Positions 8,927-17,855 of a stretch of 64,000 bases of DNA are shown in pieces. The stretch spans positions 248,001 through 312,000 of the forward strand of contig NZ_KB913017.1 of assembly GCF_000383975.1 (NCBI RefSeq), written 5' to 3'. Each line of letters starts with the position of its first letter. The stretch's first letter is position 1. The translations under genes and the position numbers were made by a program. A model generated the notes under the pieces. It was given only the letters and a program-made list of their open reading frames with translations. It did no database searches and was not told where the DNA came from. This DNA comes from Natronorubrum tibetense GA33 (GTDB lineage Archaea; Halobacteriota; Halobacteria; Halobacteriales; Natrialbaceae).

Positions 8927-9763
8927 TCACTCGGCCGGACTCGGATCCACGGCGGTCTCGCCGACGCTGACCGGGTCGCCGACGGAGAGCGTCTCGCCCC
9001 ACGACGACTCGGGAACGTACGTGTTGACCATCAATCGGAAGTAGTGGTCGAACCACGCCTCGCTCGCCCACTCCGGAAGGGTCGCCTCTCGCTGTTCGAC
9101 GAACGTCTCGCGAAATCCCTCGGTCGACTCGCCAGTGTCTGGGTCGCGTATCGGGACGACACACCGCTGGCACGGGTTGACACCCTGCAGCGTGACCGAA
9201 CCGATATCGAAGGGAACGACCTGCCCGGGCGCGTCGTAGAGTCGATCCTCCCAGAACGCCGGCGCGTCGAGCACGAGGTTCGGACGCAGTCGTCGACACA
9301 TCTCGTCGGTATCGATGTCGTCGTACCACGAGGCGACCGCCTCGAGCGTGCCCGTACTGATGACCGTCGGTCCCGAGGCGTCCGTATCGTCTGGAAACCC
9401 GCCCTCGTCGTCGCGAACGACCTCGACCGGGTAGCCGAAGTAGTCCGACAGCCACGAGGCGAAACAGTCCCGATCGAGTTCGAGGTGGAACGTGACGGTT
9501 TCGTCGCTCCCGCGTTCGCCCACCGTGACCGTTTCGCGCTCGAGATCGTACGTCGCCTCGAGGTTGTGAATCAGTCGTTCGCGTTTGCCGTTGACGTACT
9601 GCCCGACCGAGTCGGTCGTCGAATCGGTCTCCGACGGCTGCTCGACGATCGCGTACCGTCGATCCCACGCGAGTCCACCGTTGTCGACGATCTCGCCCGC
9701 TCCGATCGACACCGCGTCGAGGGATTTGATCGGATGGACGCGAATGCGCTCGAGGCGTACCAT
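8927..9763 (-). CDS. MOSC domain protein (mARC/YcbX-like molybdenum cofactor carrier or reductase)
   Basis: Start ATG 9763 (MVRLERIRVHPIKSLD) gives 278 residues; the VHPIKSL segment is the N-terminal hallmark of the MOSC N-terminal beta-barrel domain. The C-terminal MOSC domain holds the invariant cysteine in NPCQRCVVP (about residues 193-201), the residue that binds sulfur or the molybdenum cofactor in this family, plus the LRPNLVLD strand. Related proteins reduce N-hydroxylated compounds or carry sulfur. No electron-transfer partner domain is fused here. The gene faces the 113-residue gene at 8550 tail-to-tail. Confidence 0.85.
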   Translation of the reverse strand: MVRLERIRVHPIKSLDAVSIGAGEIVDNGGLAWDRRYAIVEQPSETDSTTDSVGQYVNGKRERLIHNLEATYDLERETVTVGERGSDETVTFHLELDRDCFASWLSDYFGYPVEVVRDDEGGFPDDTDASGPTVISTGTLEAVASWYDDIDTDEMCRRLRPNLVLDAPAFWEDRLYDAPGQVVPFDIGSVTLQGVNPCQRCVVPIRDPDTGESTEGFRETFVEQREATLPEWASEAWFDHYFRLMVNTYVPESSWGETLSVGDPVSVGETAVDPSPAE

Positions 9764-9869
9764 TGGCCGTACCCTCAGTCCGGCGGCTCTTAGCTGTGTT
9801 CGTTTCACGCAACATCGAGTGATATTCGGCTCCGGCGAGTTCGGATACAGCTCGCCCGGAACGCCCCGG

Positions 9870-10127
9870 TTACGCCTTCGCTTTCGTCGGCGTCGCGTCA
9901 GGCGTCGGCTCCGACACGCGAATCTCACCGTCGCCGTCGACTTCAACGGTGTAGCCACAGTAGGTAAACGTCACGGACGCCTCCACTCCCGGCGTCGCGA
10001 GTAGCGACTCGAGCGCTTCCGTGTCGATCGCTTCGTGCAGCGAGGACTCTAGTTCGATGATGTCAACGCCTTCTCGTTCGGCGACGGCTTCGGTAATCTC
10101 GAGGACGAGTTCGTTGTCTCGGGCCAT
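9870..10127 (-). CDS. HalOD1-type output-domain protein
   Basis: Start ATG 10127 (MARDNELVLEITEAV) gives 85 residues. The pattern VAEREGVDIIELESSLHEAID...VTFTYCGYTVEVDGDGEIRV matches stand-alone haloarchaeal HalOD1 proteins: an N-terminal helix, an acidic Leu-rich segment and a final beta hairpin around the YxVxVxxxGxI pattern. HalOD1 is found as an output domain of haloarchaeal response regulators and as a solo protein; its molecular action is not established. The short C-terminal tail (TPDATPTKAKA) is low complexity. Monocistronic. Confidence 0.75.
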   Translation of the reverse strand: MARDNELVLEITEAVAEREGVDIIELESSLHEAIDTEALESLLATPGVEASVTFTYCGYTVEVDGDGEIRVSEPTPDATPTKAKA

Positions 10128-10287
10128 GTTCAGCGAGCCAATATCGTTCCATATAACAGTAGGGGATCGTATTCTGACGGGCGACAGACGCCCGTCAGAC
10201 GCTCGGGAGACGCGTGGAACGTATCGCCTCCATGCCGGTCCGCCGAGGCCATACTTTTTGCCGCTCGAAGCCGTCGGTTCGATCGAC

Positions 10288-10743
10288 ATGTCAGCCGCGA
10301 ACGCTCTCGCCGAGGCCGTCGACAACCTCGTCTACGAACCGGTACAGGTCCACGAGCACGGCGTCGATCTGACCGTCGGCGCGATCTACGAGGTCGCCGG
10401 TCCCGGCCGACTCGACTTCGGCGGCGACGAACTCGAGGACGCGGATCTCGAGCCGGTGCCCACCGAACTCCGAAACCCCGACGACGAGTACGGCTGGTGG
10501 GACCTCGAGGGCGGCCAGTACGTGATCCAGCACAACGAGTTTCTGACCGATCTCGAAGAGCCGGTCCAGCTCCAGCCGCGAAACGAACTCCTCGCTCGCG
10601 GCGGCTCGCATCCGTCGGTGCTGGTCGCGTCGCACCTGCCCTTGATGCCGCTAACCGTTTCGGAAGGCGGACTGCGGATCAAGGAGAACGCGCGGGTGTC
10701 GACGCTGATATCGACCGGGGGTCAGTCGCGCAACGCCGAGTAA
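10288..10743 (+). CDS. dCTP deaminase/dUTPase-family protein
   Basis: 151 residues starting at ATG 10288 (MSAANALAEAVDNLV). The all-beta pattern HGVDLTVGAIYEV..GRLDFGGDE (about residues 20-45), YVIQHNEFL and LQPRNELLARGG matches the trimeric dUTPase/dCTP deaminase fold, where G-D-L and the arginine-containing segment take part in nucleotide binding. Enzymes of this family keep dUTP low and supply dUMP. The classic five dUTPase motifs are only partly visible, so the exact reaction (dUTP diphosphatase versus dCTP deaminase) is uncertain. It precedes the alpha/beta hydrolase gene on the same strand by 128 bp. Confidence 0.75.
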   Translation: MSAANALAEAVDNLVYEPVQVHEHGVDLTVGAIYEVAGPGRLDFGGDELEDADLEPVPTELRNPDDEYGWWDLEGGQYVIQHNEFLTDLEEPVQLQPRNELLARGGSHPSVLVASHLPLMPLTVSEGGLRIKENARVSTLISTGGQSRNAE

Positions 10744-10871
10744 TTGATCGGCTCGGTTCGCTCCGATTCGCGCCACGAACGACCTTGGTCGGTCGGATTC
10801 TATTAGCCGATTCGGGCAACAATCCATCAGGATCGATAGTTTTGTACATTTCCCATCAAGTCACACAGTTG

Positions 10872-12650
10872 ATGGGGGAGCCCACAGCACAGAATCCGGG
10901 GAGAACCGATAGCCGGCGGCTGCTCGTGGCGATCGCCGTCGGCCTCGTACTCGTCGGCGGCGGCACGGTCCTGGCAACCTGGACGACCACCGGTGGTGGC
11001 GATGTCGACATCCAGGAGACGACGATCGAGACCGACTCCGGTCTCGAGCTCTCGGCGACGGTGTACGAACCCGAGGGTGTGAGCGCTGACGATCCCGCAC
11101 CCGCGGTCACGCTGATCCACGGTTACACCGGCGAGCGCGGGACGATGTCGTCGTTCGCCACCGAACTCGCGGATCGGGGGTACGTCGCCGTCACCGTCGA
11201 CCAGCCCGGCCACGGCCACTCCGATCCGCCGGCGTTCGAGGACGGCTGGGGCGGTCCGGCGACGCTCGAGTACACCCGTTCGCTCGAGACCGTCGACGAG
11301 GACCGTATCGCGATGGCGGGCCACTCGATGGGCGGCTTCGCCTCGCTGGCGGCCGCCGAGGAACACCCCGACGGCTACGAGTCGATCGTCCTGATCGGCT
11401 CGACGTGGGGCGATGGTGGCGAGTTCGATGACGTGCCCGCGGCCAACGAGACATTCCCTCGAAATATGGCGGTCGTCTTCTCGCCGTACGACGAGTTCAG
11501 CCCGGCGATGTGGAACGAGACGGTTCCGGGCGATATCAACGAGGGCGAGAAGCTGGCGAGCGCGTTCGGCACCGAGCCGCCGGTCGAGCCGGGTTCGGTC
11601 TACGGGAACGTCGAAGATGGCACCGCACGAACGTACACCGCGCCGCCGACGATCCACACCGGCATGCACCGCTCGACGACGGCGGTCGCGGAGACACTCG
11701 AGTGGATCGAACTGACGATCGGCGAACCGGACCAGTACGAGACCGTCTCGGCGGGCGGCCAGTCGTGGTACTGGGCGTCGATCGGCCACGCGATCGCGCT
11801 GGCTGGTGGGTTCGTCGTGGCCATCGGAACGACGGCACTCGCGCGGCGTCGACTCGACGGGCCCGCGGTTGTGTCGTCGACGACGCCCGGGACCGACACT
11901 GGACTCTCGAGACCGATGCTCCTCGGACTCTCGGTACTCCCGGCGCTGACGATCTATCCCCTGTACGCCATCGGCACAGTTGTCGTCCCGGTGACGCGGC
12001 TCACGCACCAGGATCTCACGCACGGCTACGTCGTCTGGGCGCTCGGCACCGTCGCGCTCGCCGCCGGCCTCGTCCGCTGGCGACACGGCGGCGTCGATCG
12101 GGCCTCGCTCGAGGGTCTTGTCCCGAACGCGGACGTCGCCGGCCGTGCGCTCGCCAGTGCGGTCGCCGGCGCGCTCGCACTTTACGTCCTCGTGACGCTC
12201 GCGAACCTCGTCCCCGGCGGCGCGTTCAACGCCTGGGTCGTCGGGTTCGCCACGCTACCCGGACTGCGGTGGTTCTCGGCCGTCGTCTACGTCGTTCCCG
12301 TTACCGTCGCTGCCGTCGGCCTCGCGAGCGGGCTGCATCGTGCCCTCGGCTCGAACGGGTCGCTGCCTCGAGCGCTCGGCACCGGCCTCGCCCTGACCTG
12401 CGGTGGACTGCTCGTCTTCCTCGCGGTCCAGTACATCCCGCTGTTCCTTGGCTACGGGATGCCGGTGCCGGATCTCGGGCCGCTGGCGATCACGACGATC
12501 AGCGCGACCGGCGTGCTGGCTGCGGCCACGGTCGTCGCGGTCGCCGTGAATCGGCTCACTGGCTCGCCGCTACCGAGCGGGCTGCTGACGGGACTGCTCG
12601 TGACGTGGGTGATCGTCGGTACCGGGCCGATTCCCGTGGTTCCGTTCTAG
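10872..12650 (+). CDS. Membrane-anchored alpha/beta hydrolase with polytopic C-terminal domain
   Basis: 592 residues from ATG 10872 (MGEPTAQNPGRTDSRR); the longer open frame overlaps the previous gene and was rejected. An N-terminal hydrophobic segment (about residues 16-36) is followed by an extracytoplasmic alpha/beta hydrolase domain: oxyanion region LIHGYTGERG, nucleophile elbow GHSMGG (about residues 152-157) and a probable catalytic His in IHTGMHRS. From about residue 290 the chain has a run of about seven hydrophobic helices. Secreted hydrolases tied to a polytopic domain may act on lipids or esters at the membrane; the substrate is unknown. Confidence 0.8.
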   Translation: MGEPTAQNPGRTDSRRLLVAIAVGLVLVGGGTVLATWTTTGGGDVDIQETTIETDSGLELSATVYEPEGVSADDPAPAVTLIHGYTGERGTMSSFATELADRGYVAVTVDQPGHGHSDPPAFEDGWGGPATLEYTRSLETVDEDRIAMAGHSMGGFASLAAAEEHPDGYESIVLIGSTWGDGGEFDDVPAANETFPRNMAVVFSPYDEFSPAMWNETVPGDINEGEKLASAFGTEPPVEPGSVYGNVEDGTARTYTAPPTIHTGMHRSTTAVAETLEWIELTIGEPDQYETVSAGGQSWYWASIGHAIALAGGFVVAIGTTALARRRLDGPAVVSSTTPGTDTGLSRPMLLGLSVLPALTIYPLYAIGTVVVPVTRLTHQDLTHGYVVWALGTVALAAGLVRWRHGGVDRASLEGLVPNADVAGRALASAVAGALALYVLVTLANLVPGGAFNAWVVGFATLPGLRWFSAVVYVVPVTVAAVGLASGLHRALGSNGSLPRALGTGLALTCGGLLVFLAVQYIPLFLGYGMPVPDLGPLAITTISATGVLAAATVVAVAVNRLTGSPLPSGLLTGLLVTWVIVGTGPIPVVPF

Positions 12651-13083
12651 CTCGCTGGTTGCATCGCTTTTGCTCGAGTCGCTTGATCTGCGTACGGTGG
12701 CGCGCGCCGTAACGCGGCCAATGTGATCGTCGGTGACGCCGACGGAGAAATTGAGGTCGCGGGTGAAGAAGCCCTCACCTGCAGGATGATTGGTTACGTT
12801 TTCCGCTTTCTCTTGATTGGAATTAAGTGTTTTGTATAGATTCTAATGGTGAGAGTTTGCTAAGAGATGGATACGATTCTCGAACTGACCGCTATTCGAG
12901 GTCGTAACCCCATCCCCAGAGCTGGTCCGTGCCGTCGTCAATCTGCTTGAGGGCAACAAGAAGTGCAACCTCCCGGATATCGGCCTTCTTGACGGTCTCT
13001 TCGAACTCGTCCTGAAGCGTCGCCTTCGCTTTGTGCTCTCGAGCGAGCGAGATCGGAAATCCCTACAGCGGATTATAATACCG
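12651..13083 (-). pseudogene. Intergenic stretch with decayed coding remnants
   Basis: No intact gene lies here. On the minus strand, 13066 to 12892 reads in one open frame ending KQIDDGTDQLWGWGYDLE and a stop, but it has no start codon and is preceded by a stop, so it looks like the 3' end of a lost gene. A second minus-strand open stretch (about 12840-12660) contains GEGFFTRDLNFSVGVTDDH, protein-like but without start or function. I recognise neither. The region between is AT-richer. The remnants suggest past insertion or deletion next to the enoyl-CoA hydratase gene. Confidence 0.35.
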
Positions 13084-13884
13084 CTACCGGCCTTCGAACT
13101 TCGGATCCCGATCCTCGAGGAACGCGTTGACGCCCTCCGCGTGGTCCTCCGTGTCGAAGACGATTCCCTGCGCGATCGCCTCGTCGGTCAGAGCCTGTCC
13201 GAGGGACTTCTCGAGCCCTTCGCCGACCAGCCGGTTGGCGTGGCGCAGCGCGATCGGCGGGCCGGAGACGATCTTCTCGACGAATTCGTCGACCTTCTCG
13301 TCGAACTCGTCGGCACCGTAGACGTGGTTGACCAGTCCAAGCTCCTTCGCGCGATCTGCGCCGAAGATGTCGCCCGTCAGGACGAGTTCCTTGGCGACGT
13401 TCTCGCCGACGATCCGCGGGAGGAGGTAGGAGGTTCCGGCGTCGACGCTCAGGCCGACCTGCCGGAAGACGAAGCCGAAGGCGGATCGATCGCTCGCCAG
13501 TTGAACGTCACAGCCGATCGCGAGGTTCGCGCCCGCGCCGACTGCGGGGCCGTCGATCGCCGCGATCGTCGGGATCGGGAACTCGACGAGCGTCGTCATC
13601 ATCTCTTTCGTCCGCTGCTCTAAGCTCCGCGCCCGGTCGTCGGCCGGGAGATCTTTCTCGAGTGCACCCGTCATTCGCTTCACGTCGCCGCCCGCGGAGA
13701 ACGCACCGCCTGCGCCCTCGATGACCACACAGCGGGCGTCGCTGCCCTCGATCTCTTCTAAGGCCGCGACGAACCCCTCGTGGATCTCAGTGGAGAAGGC
13801 GTTGCGCCGATCCGGCTGATTGAGCGTGATCGTCGCCGGGCCGTCGTCCTCGATCTCGAGGAGAACTGCATCGCCGAGCGCCAT
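13084..13884 (-). CDS. Enoyl-CoA hydratase/isomerase family protein
   Basis: 266 residues, crotonase fold. Visible hallmarks are the N-terminal strand ITLNQPDRRNAFS, the oxyanion-hole segment GAGGAFSAGGDVKRM (about residues 57-71), AAIDGPAVGAGANLAIGCD (about 107-125) and the C-terminal EGVNAFLEDRDPKF. Crotonases hydrate or isomerise acyl-CoA thioesters; the glutamates of classic enoyl-CoA hydratase cannot be assigned with certainty. Its ATG overlaps the stop codon of the upstream acyl-CoA ligase by one base (TAATG), so the two are translationally coupled and probably act in one fatty- or aromatic-acid degradation step series. Confidence 0.9.
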   Translation of the reverse strand: MALGDAVLLEIEDDGPATITLNQPDRRNAFSTEIHEGFVAALEEIEGSDARCVVIEGAGGAFSAGGDVKRMTGALEKDLPADDRARSLEQRTKEMMTTLVEFPIPTIAAIDGPAVGAGANLAIGCDVQLASDRSAFGFVFRQVGLSVDAGTSYLLPRIVGENVAKELVLTGDIFGADRAKELGLVNHVYGADEFDEKVDEFVEKIVSGPPIALRHANRLVGEGLEKSLGQALTDEAIAQGIVFDTEDHAEGVNAFLEDRDPKFEGR

Positions 13885-15449
13885 TATTCGGCCTCCTCCC
13901 CGCGGAGTTTGAACTTCTGGACCTTCCCGGTCGTGGTCCGCGGCAGTTCCTCGACGAACTCGACCTCCCGGGGGTGTTTGTACTCCGCGAGGTTGGTCAG
14001 GCAGTACTCCCTGATCTCGTCTGCGGTCACGTCTGCGTCAGGCGTGGGGACGATGAACGCCTTGATCGTCTCGCCGCGGCGTTCGTCGGGAATTCCGGCG
14101 ACGGCGGCGTCGGCGACGGCCTCATGCTCGAAGAGTAACTCTTCGACCTCGCGCGGGTAGACGTTGTAGCCGCCGGTGACGATCATGTGCTTCTCGCGGT
14201 CGACGACGTAGTAGAAGCCGTCCTCGTCGTGGTAGCCGATGTCGCCGGTGTGGAACCAGCGTCGGCCGCCCTCCTCGGTAAAGGCCTCCTCGTTGGCCTC
14301 CGGCAGGCCGTAGTAGCCTTTCATCACGTTCCGTCCGGCGACGACGATTTCGCCGGTGATCTCGCGGAGATCCGTGGTCTCCTCGTCGACCGGTCCCTCG
14401 TCGACCGGCGCGACTTCCTCGAACTCGTCGTCGACAACCTTCGAGTCGACGCCGGGGACCGTTTTGCCCGCGCTTCCGACGCGTCGCCCTTCGACCGGGC
14501 TGTTGAAGTGGGTGATCGGGCTCGTCTCGGTCAGGCCGTAGCCCTCGTAGACCTTCGGCTCGTACAGCTCTTCGAACTTGCGCAGGACTTCGACCGGAAT
14601 CCCGGAGCCACCGACGCCGCAGAGCCGCACCGAAGAGAAGTCGAACTCTTCGGCGTTTGGCTGGTTGATGACGTCGTTGTACATCGCGGGGACGCCGTGC
14701 ATCAGCGTCAGTTCCTCCTCTTCGATGAGCGAGACAGCCTCCTGTGCGTCCCACGATGGCAGCGGGTAGAACGCGCCGCCGTTGAACAGCGTCGAGTTCA
14801 TCACGACGGTCATCCCGTAGATGTGGAACAGCGGGAGAACGCCGAGCTGTTTGTCGTCCTCACGGATTCCGTCGGGGATCAGCTCCGAGGCGGCGTTCGC
14901 GTTCGATGCGAGATTGTCGTGGGTAAGCTGGACACCCTTGGGCTGGCCCGTCGTCCCCGACGTGTAGGGCTGGACCGCGACGTCGTCGTCGTCTCGGTCG
15001 ACGATGTCGGGATCGCCCGGCTCGAGGAACTCCGTCAGTTCCGTCGCGCCGTCGGCGTCGCCGCCGACGCTGACCACGTGTTCGACGCTCGTCTCGTCCT
15101 GGACCTCTTTGACGAACGGGACGAGATCGGCCAGCGCGACGACCACTTTGGCCTCGCTGTCGGAGAGCAGGTGGCCGATCTCTCGGGCTTTGTACTGCGG
15201 GTTCATCGGGACGACGGCCCCGCCGGCTCGAAGCGTCCCGTGGAAGGCGATCAGAAACGGCGGCACGTTCGGCAGATAGATCGCAACGCGATCGTCGGCC
15301 CCGACGCCGCGACTCTCGAGTGCGGTCGCGAAGGCGCCGGTTTGCCCCCAGAACTCCTCGTAGTTCGTTTCAGACCCCTGATAGCCGATTGCGGTGTTAT
15401 CGCCGTATTCCTCGACGGCTGCCGCGAGATTAGTGACAAGATTTGTCAT
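13884..15449 (-). CDS. Long-chain fatty-acid/acyl-CoA ligase (AMP-forming)
   Basis: 521 residues from ATG 15449 (MTNLVTNLAAAVEEYG); a 16-residue longer start is possible but lies in a poorly coding stretch. ANL-superfamily motifs are clear: P-loop YTSGTTGQPKG (about residues 160-170), YEGYGLTETSP (about 306), FHTGDIGYHDEDGFYYVVDR (about 398-417) and the C-terminal catalytic lysine in TTTGKVQKFKLR. The enzyme makes acyl-CoA from a carboxylic acid with ATP and CoA; chain specificity is not readable. It forms a coupled pair with the downstream enoyl-CoA hydratase. Confidence 0.9.
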   Translation of the reverse strand: MTNLVTNLAAAVEEYGDNTAIGYQGSETNYEEFWGQTGAFATALESRGVGADDRVAIYLPNVPPFLIAFHGTLRAGGAVVPMNPQYKAREIGHLLSDSEAKVVVALADLVPFVKEVQDETSVEHVVSVGGDADGATELTEFLEPGDPDIVDRDDDDVAVQPYTSGTTGQPKGVQLTHDNLASNANAASELIPDGIREDDKQLGVLPLFHIYGMTVVMNSTLFNGGAFYPLPSWDAQEAVSLIEEEELTLMHGVPAMYNDVINQPNAEEFDFSSVRLCGVGGSGIPVEVLRKFEELYEPKVYEGYGLTETSPITHFNSPVEGRRVGSAGKTVPGVDSKVVDDEFEEVAPVDEGPVDEETTDLREITGEIVVAGRNVMKGYYGLPEANEEAFTEEGGRRWFHTGDIGYHDEDGFYYVVDREKHMIVTGGYNVYPREVEELLFEHEAVADAAVAGIPDERRGETIKAFIVPTPDADVTADEIREYCLTNLAEYKHPREVEFVEELPRTTTGKVQKFKLRGEEAE

Positions 15450-15753
15450 GCTCCGTGCAGTACGTTTCCGTGTACCGTAAAAAAGATTGTTAAACAAGGG
15501 GACGGCTGCCCCTTCCTATGGAAACCGAACGTTCGAGCGATCGACACGATTCTCTCGCGCAATGGTCCCCGATTCAGTGTCGGTCCGGCCGCGGGAGAAA
15601 ACGCACGTTGCAATCCGCCTTCGTGTCCGTTAGCACGAACCGAGGGACTGAACCGATACTCGACGGTCGGATGGTCCTCGAGCGGAGCGACGCGATCGAG
15701 GTCGGAGCCCTGAACTCTCGAGAGCGACGGATCGATCGCGCCAACGAGGCGAG
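15450..15753. other. Intergenic region between acyl-CoA ligase and E2 genes
   Basis: These 304 bp hold no convincing gene. The AT-rich part at about 15478-15497 (AAAAAAGATTGTTAAACAA on the plus strand) lies just upstream of the ligase start in the minus direction and probably holds its promoter. The rest should contain the 3' untranslated end of the 2-oxoacid dehydrogenase operon. Open frames here are shadows with Arg/Ser-rich composition. Confidence 0.4.
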
Positions 15754-16512
15754 CTACGGGTCGGGAACGAATCGCTCGGCAGTCTCCGTATACTCCGCGA
15801 GCGATCCGAGGAATCGGGCCGCATCGGCTCCGTCGACGATTCGGTGGTCGAAGCTGAGATCGAAACCGATCCGCTTGCGGAACTCGATCCCGTCGTCGCC
15901 CCGTTGTGGCCGTTCTCGGATGCGATTGACGCCGAGAATCGCGATCTCCGGCGGGTTGATGATCGGCGTGAACGAATCGACACCGAGCGCGCCAAGGTTC
16001 GTGACGGTAAACGTGCCGCCGCGAAGATCGCTCATAGTATACTCCCCCGACTGCACCGCGTCCGTCAGTCGTCGCCGTTCCGTCGCCACCTCGCCGAGGG
16101 ACTTCGACCCGATATCGCGGAGTACGGGCGCGACGAGGCCCGCGTCGAGGTCGACGGCGACGCCGACGTTGTGCTCCTCGTACAGCCGATGCGTCTCGTC
16201 CTCGAACGTCGCGTTGAACGCCGGATGGTCGGCGAGCGTCGCCGAGACCGCACACAACAGGAGGTCGACGACGGAGACGTCCGCCTCGAGGCGATCGTCC
16301 GCGATCTCCGTCGCCCGCAGCAGTTCCTCCGCGTCAACGTCCCGGTTCGCGGTCACGTGAACCGCGCTCCGATAGCTCTCCTGCAGTCGGTTCGCGATGG
16401 TCGCTCGCATTCGAGAGAGCGAGTGTTCCTCGCGGACGGTACGTCCCGTCTCGTCTGCGTCCGCCGGCGACTCGTCGTCGTTCCGGTCGGACTCCGTATC
16501 GGTCGGTGGCAT
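15754..16512 (-). CDS. 2-oxoacid dehydrogenase E2, catalytic domain only
   Basis: 252 residues. After a short acidic N-terminus comes an acyltransferase catalytic domain: SLSRMRATIANRLQESYRSA (about residues 31-50), the FTVTNLGALGVDSFTPIINP strand region and the active-site motif DHRIVDGADAARFL near the end. It transfers the acyl group from lipoamide to CoA. Full-length E2 proteins normally have N-terminal lipoyl and peripheral-subunit-binding domains; neither is present here. The lipoyl domain is encoded separately 30 bp upstream. Last gene of the E1alpha-E1beta-lipoyl-E2 operon. Confidence 0.9.
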   Translation of the reverse strand: MPPTDTESDRNDDESPADADETGRTVREEHSLSRMRATIANRLQESYRSAVHVTANRDVDAEELLRATEIADDRLEADVSVVDLLLCAVSATLADHPAFNATFEDETHRLYEEHNVGVAVDLDAGLVAPVLRDIGSKSLGEVATERRRLTDAVQSGEYTMSDLRGGTFTVTNLGALGVDSFTPIINPPEIAILGVNRIRERPQRGDDGIEFRKRIGFDLSFDHRIVDGADAARFLGSLAEYTETAERFVPDP

Positions 16513-16542
16513 ACGATGTGTCGGTGGGACAGTCGGGGGCGA

Positions 16543-16806
16543 TCAGTCCGGGCGAATCCAGGCGAGGACGGCTCCCCGTTCGAACTCGTCGTTCTCCTCG
16601 AGGACGATCTCCTCGAGCGTCCCGGACACCGGTGCCGGAACGTCGACGCTCACCTTCTCGACCTGGAACTCACAGAGGTCCTCGCCGGCGTTGACGCGGC
16701 TCCCCTCGCGCAGGAACCAGTTGACGACGACACCTTCGTCCTCGTCCGTATCCTCGGGCCAGACGTCGCCCGTGTCGACGGCGACGCGGTCGTCGTCCGG
16801 GCTCAT
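16543..16806 (-). CDS. Free-standing lipoyl-domain protein of the 2-oxoacid dehydrogenase complex
   Basis: 87 residues, a single biotinyl/lipoyl-attachment domain. The motif CEFQVEKVSVDVPAPVSGTL places the lipoylated lysine in EKVSVDV (about residue 51), and GAVLAWIRPD is the usual last strand. In most organisms this domain is the N-terminus of E2; here it is a separate gene between E1beta and the E2 catalytic gene, and its start overlaps the E1beta stop by four bases. It presumably carries the acyl group between E1beta and E2 and the electrons to E3. Confidence 0.9.
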   Translation of the reverse strand: MSPDDDRVAVDTGDVWPEDTDEDEGVVVNWFLREGSRVNAGEDLCEFQVEKVSVDVPAPVSGTLEEIVLEENDEFERGAVLAWIRPD

Positions 16807-17855
16807 TCGCTGGCGTGAGCGTCGCGGATGGCGTTCGTGATATCCTCCGCGTCCGGGATGACCTCGTTCTCCATCGGCCGCGCGTACGGAATCGGGACGT
16901 CCGGCACGGCGACCCGCTCGACGGCTTCCAGATCGGCGAGTCCGTCCTCGGCCTCGACCACGCTCGCGACGATCTCACCGGTGACGCCGAACGAGCGGTA
17001 GTCCTCGTCGACGACGACCAGCCGGCCGGTCTTCGCGACGGAGTCGGCGATCGTCTCGGTGTCGAGCGGGACGAGCGTCCGGAGGTCGATCACCTCGACG
17101 TCGATTCCGTCGTCGGCGAGGGACTCTGCGGCGGAGAGCGCCCGGTGGACGTGAAGACCGAGCGTGACGACGGTCACGTCCGCCCCCTCGCGCTTGACGT
17201 CGGCGCTGCCGAACGGGATCGTGTACTCGTCTTCGGGAACGCCGGTCTTCGGGCCGTCCGGAGCCGGCATCCAGCCGATGCCCATCAGCCGCTTGTGGAA
17301 CAGGTAGACGACCGGGTCGTCGTTGCGGATGGCGTTGTGCATCAGCCCCTTCGCGTCGTAGGCGGTCGAGGGTACGACGACCTTCATCCCCGGCAGATGT
17401 GCGAAGGTCCCGTAGAGGGTCTGGGAGTGCTGGGAGGCGTCGTTATACGTCCCACCGACCGCGGCCGTAAGCACCATCGGAACGCTCACGGAGCCGCCGC
17501 TCATGTAGGTGTTCTTCGCCATCTGGTTGTAGATCTGGTCCATGCCGACGCCGAAGAAGTCGACGAACATGAGTTCGGCAATCGGGCGCATTCCGGCCTG
17601 TGCCGCGCCTACGGCCGCCCCGATGTAGGCCGTCTCGCTGATGGGGACGTCCATGATCCGGTCGTAGCCGAACTCCTCGAGCAATCCCTGCGTACTGTCG
17701 AAGATACCGCCGTAGTCCGCGACATCTTCGCCCATGTAGAAGACGTCGTCGTCCTCGCGCATCTCGTGGGCGATGGCCTCGACCATCGCTCGGCTCATGG
17801 TCAACGATCGGTCAGTTCGTCCGCCGCTCGCCGGCTCTTGCTCCTGTTGTGCCAT
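16803..17855 (-). CDS. 2-oxoacid dehydrogenase E1 component, beta subunit
   Basis: 350 residues with a transketolase-like pyrimidine-binding half and a C-terminal transketolase domain. Family motifs include VFYMGEDVADYGGIFDSTQG (about residues 40-58), ISETAYIGAAVGAAQAGMRP, the QHSQTLYGTFAHLPGMKVV region and the DEDYRSFGVTGEI segment. It pairs with E1alpha to decarboxylate a 2-oxoacid (pyruvate, branched-chain oxoacid or acetoin) using thiamine diphosphate. It overlaps E1alpha by one base and the lipoyl gene by four, showing tight coupling. The substrate cannot be fixed from sequence alone. Confidence 0.92.
   Translation of the reverse strand: MAQQEQEPASGGRTDRSLTMSRAMVEAIAHEMREDDDVFYMGEDVADYGGIFDSTQGLLEEFGYDRIMDVPISETAYIGAAVGAAQAGMRPIAELMFVDFFGVGMDQIYNQMAKNTYMSGGSVSVPMVLTAAVGGTYNDASQHSQTLYGTFAHLPGMKVVVPSTAYDAKGLMHNAIRNDDPVVYLFHKRLMGIGWMPAPDGPKTGVPEDEYTIPFGSADVKREGADVTVVTLGLHVHRALSAAESLADDGIDVEVIDLRTLVPLDTETIADSVAKTGRLVVVDEDYRSFGVTGEIVASVVEAEDGLADLEAVERVAVPDVPIPYARPMENEVIPDAEDITNAIRDAHASE

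Noticed and set aside
10497-10871. Upstream extension of the alpha/beta hydrolase gene
   Set aside because: It overlaps the dUTPase-like gene and has no signal or domain; ATG 10872 directly precedes a membrane signal.
11510-12712. 400-residue Arg-rich open frame on the plus strand
   Set aside because: Shifted frame of the alpha/beta hydrolase gene; very basic composition is atypical for a haloarchaeon.
14187-15713. 508-residue plus-strand open frame
   Set aside because: Antisense to the acyl-CoA ligase, which has all family motifs.
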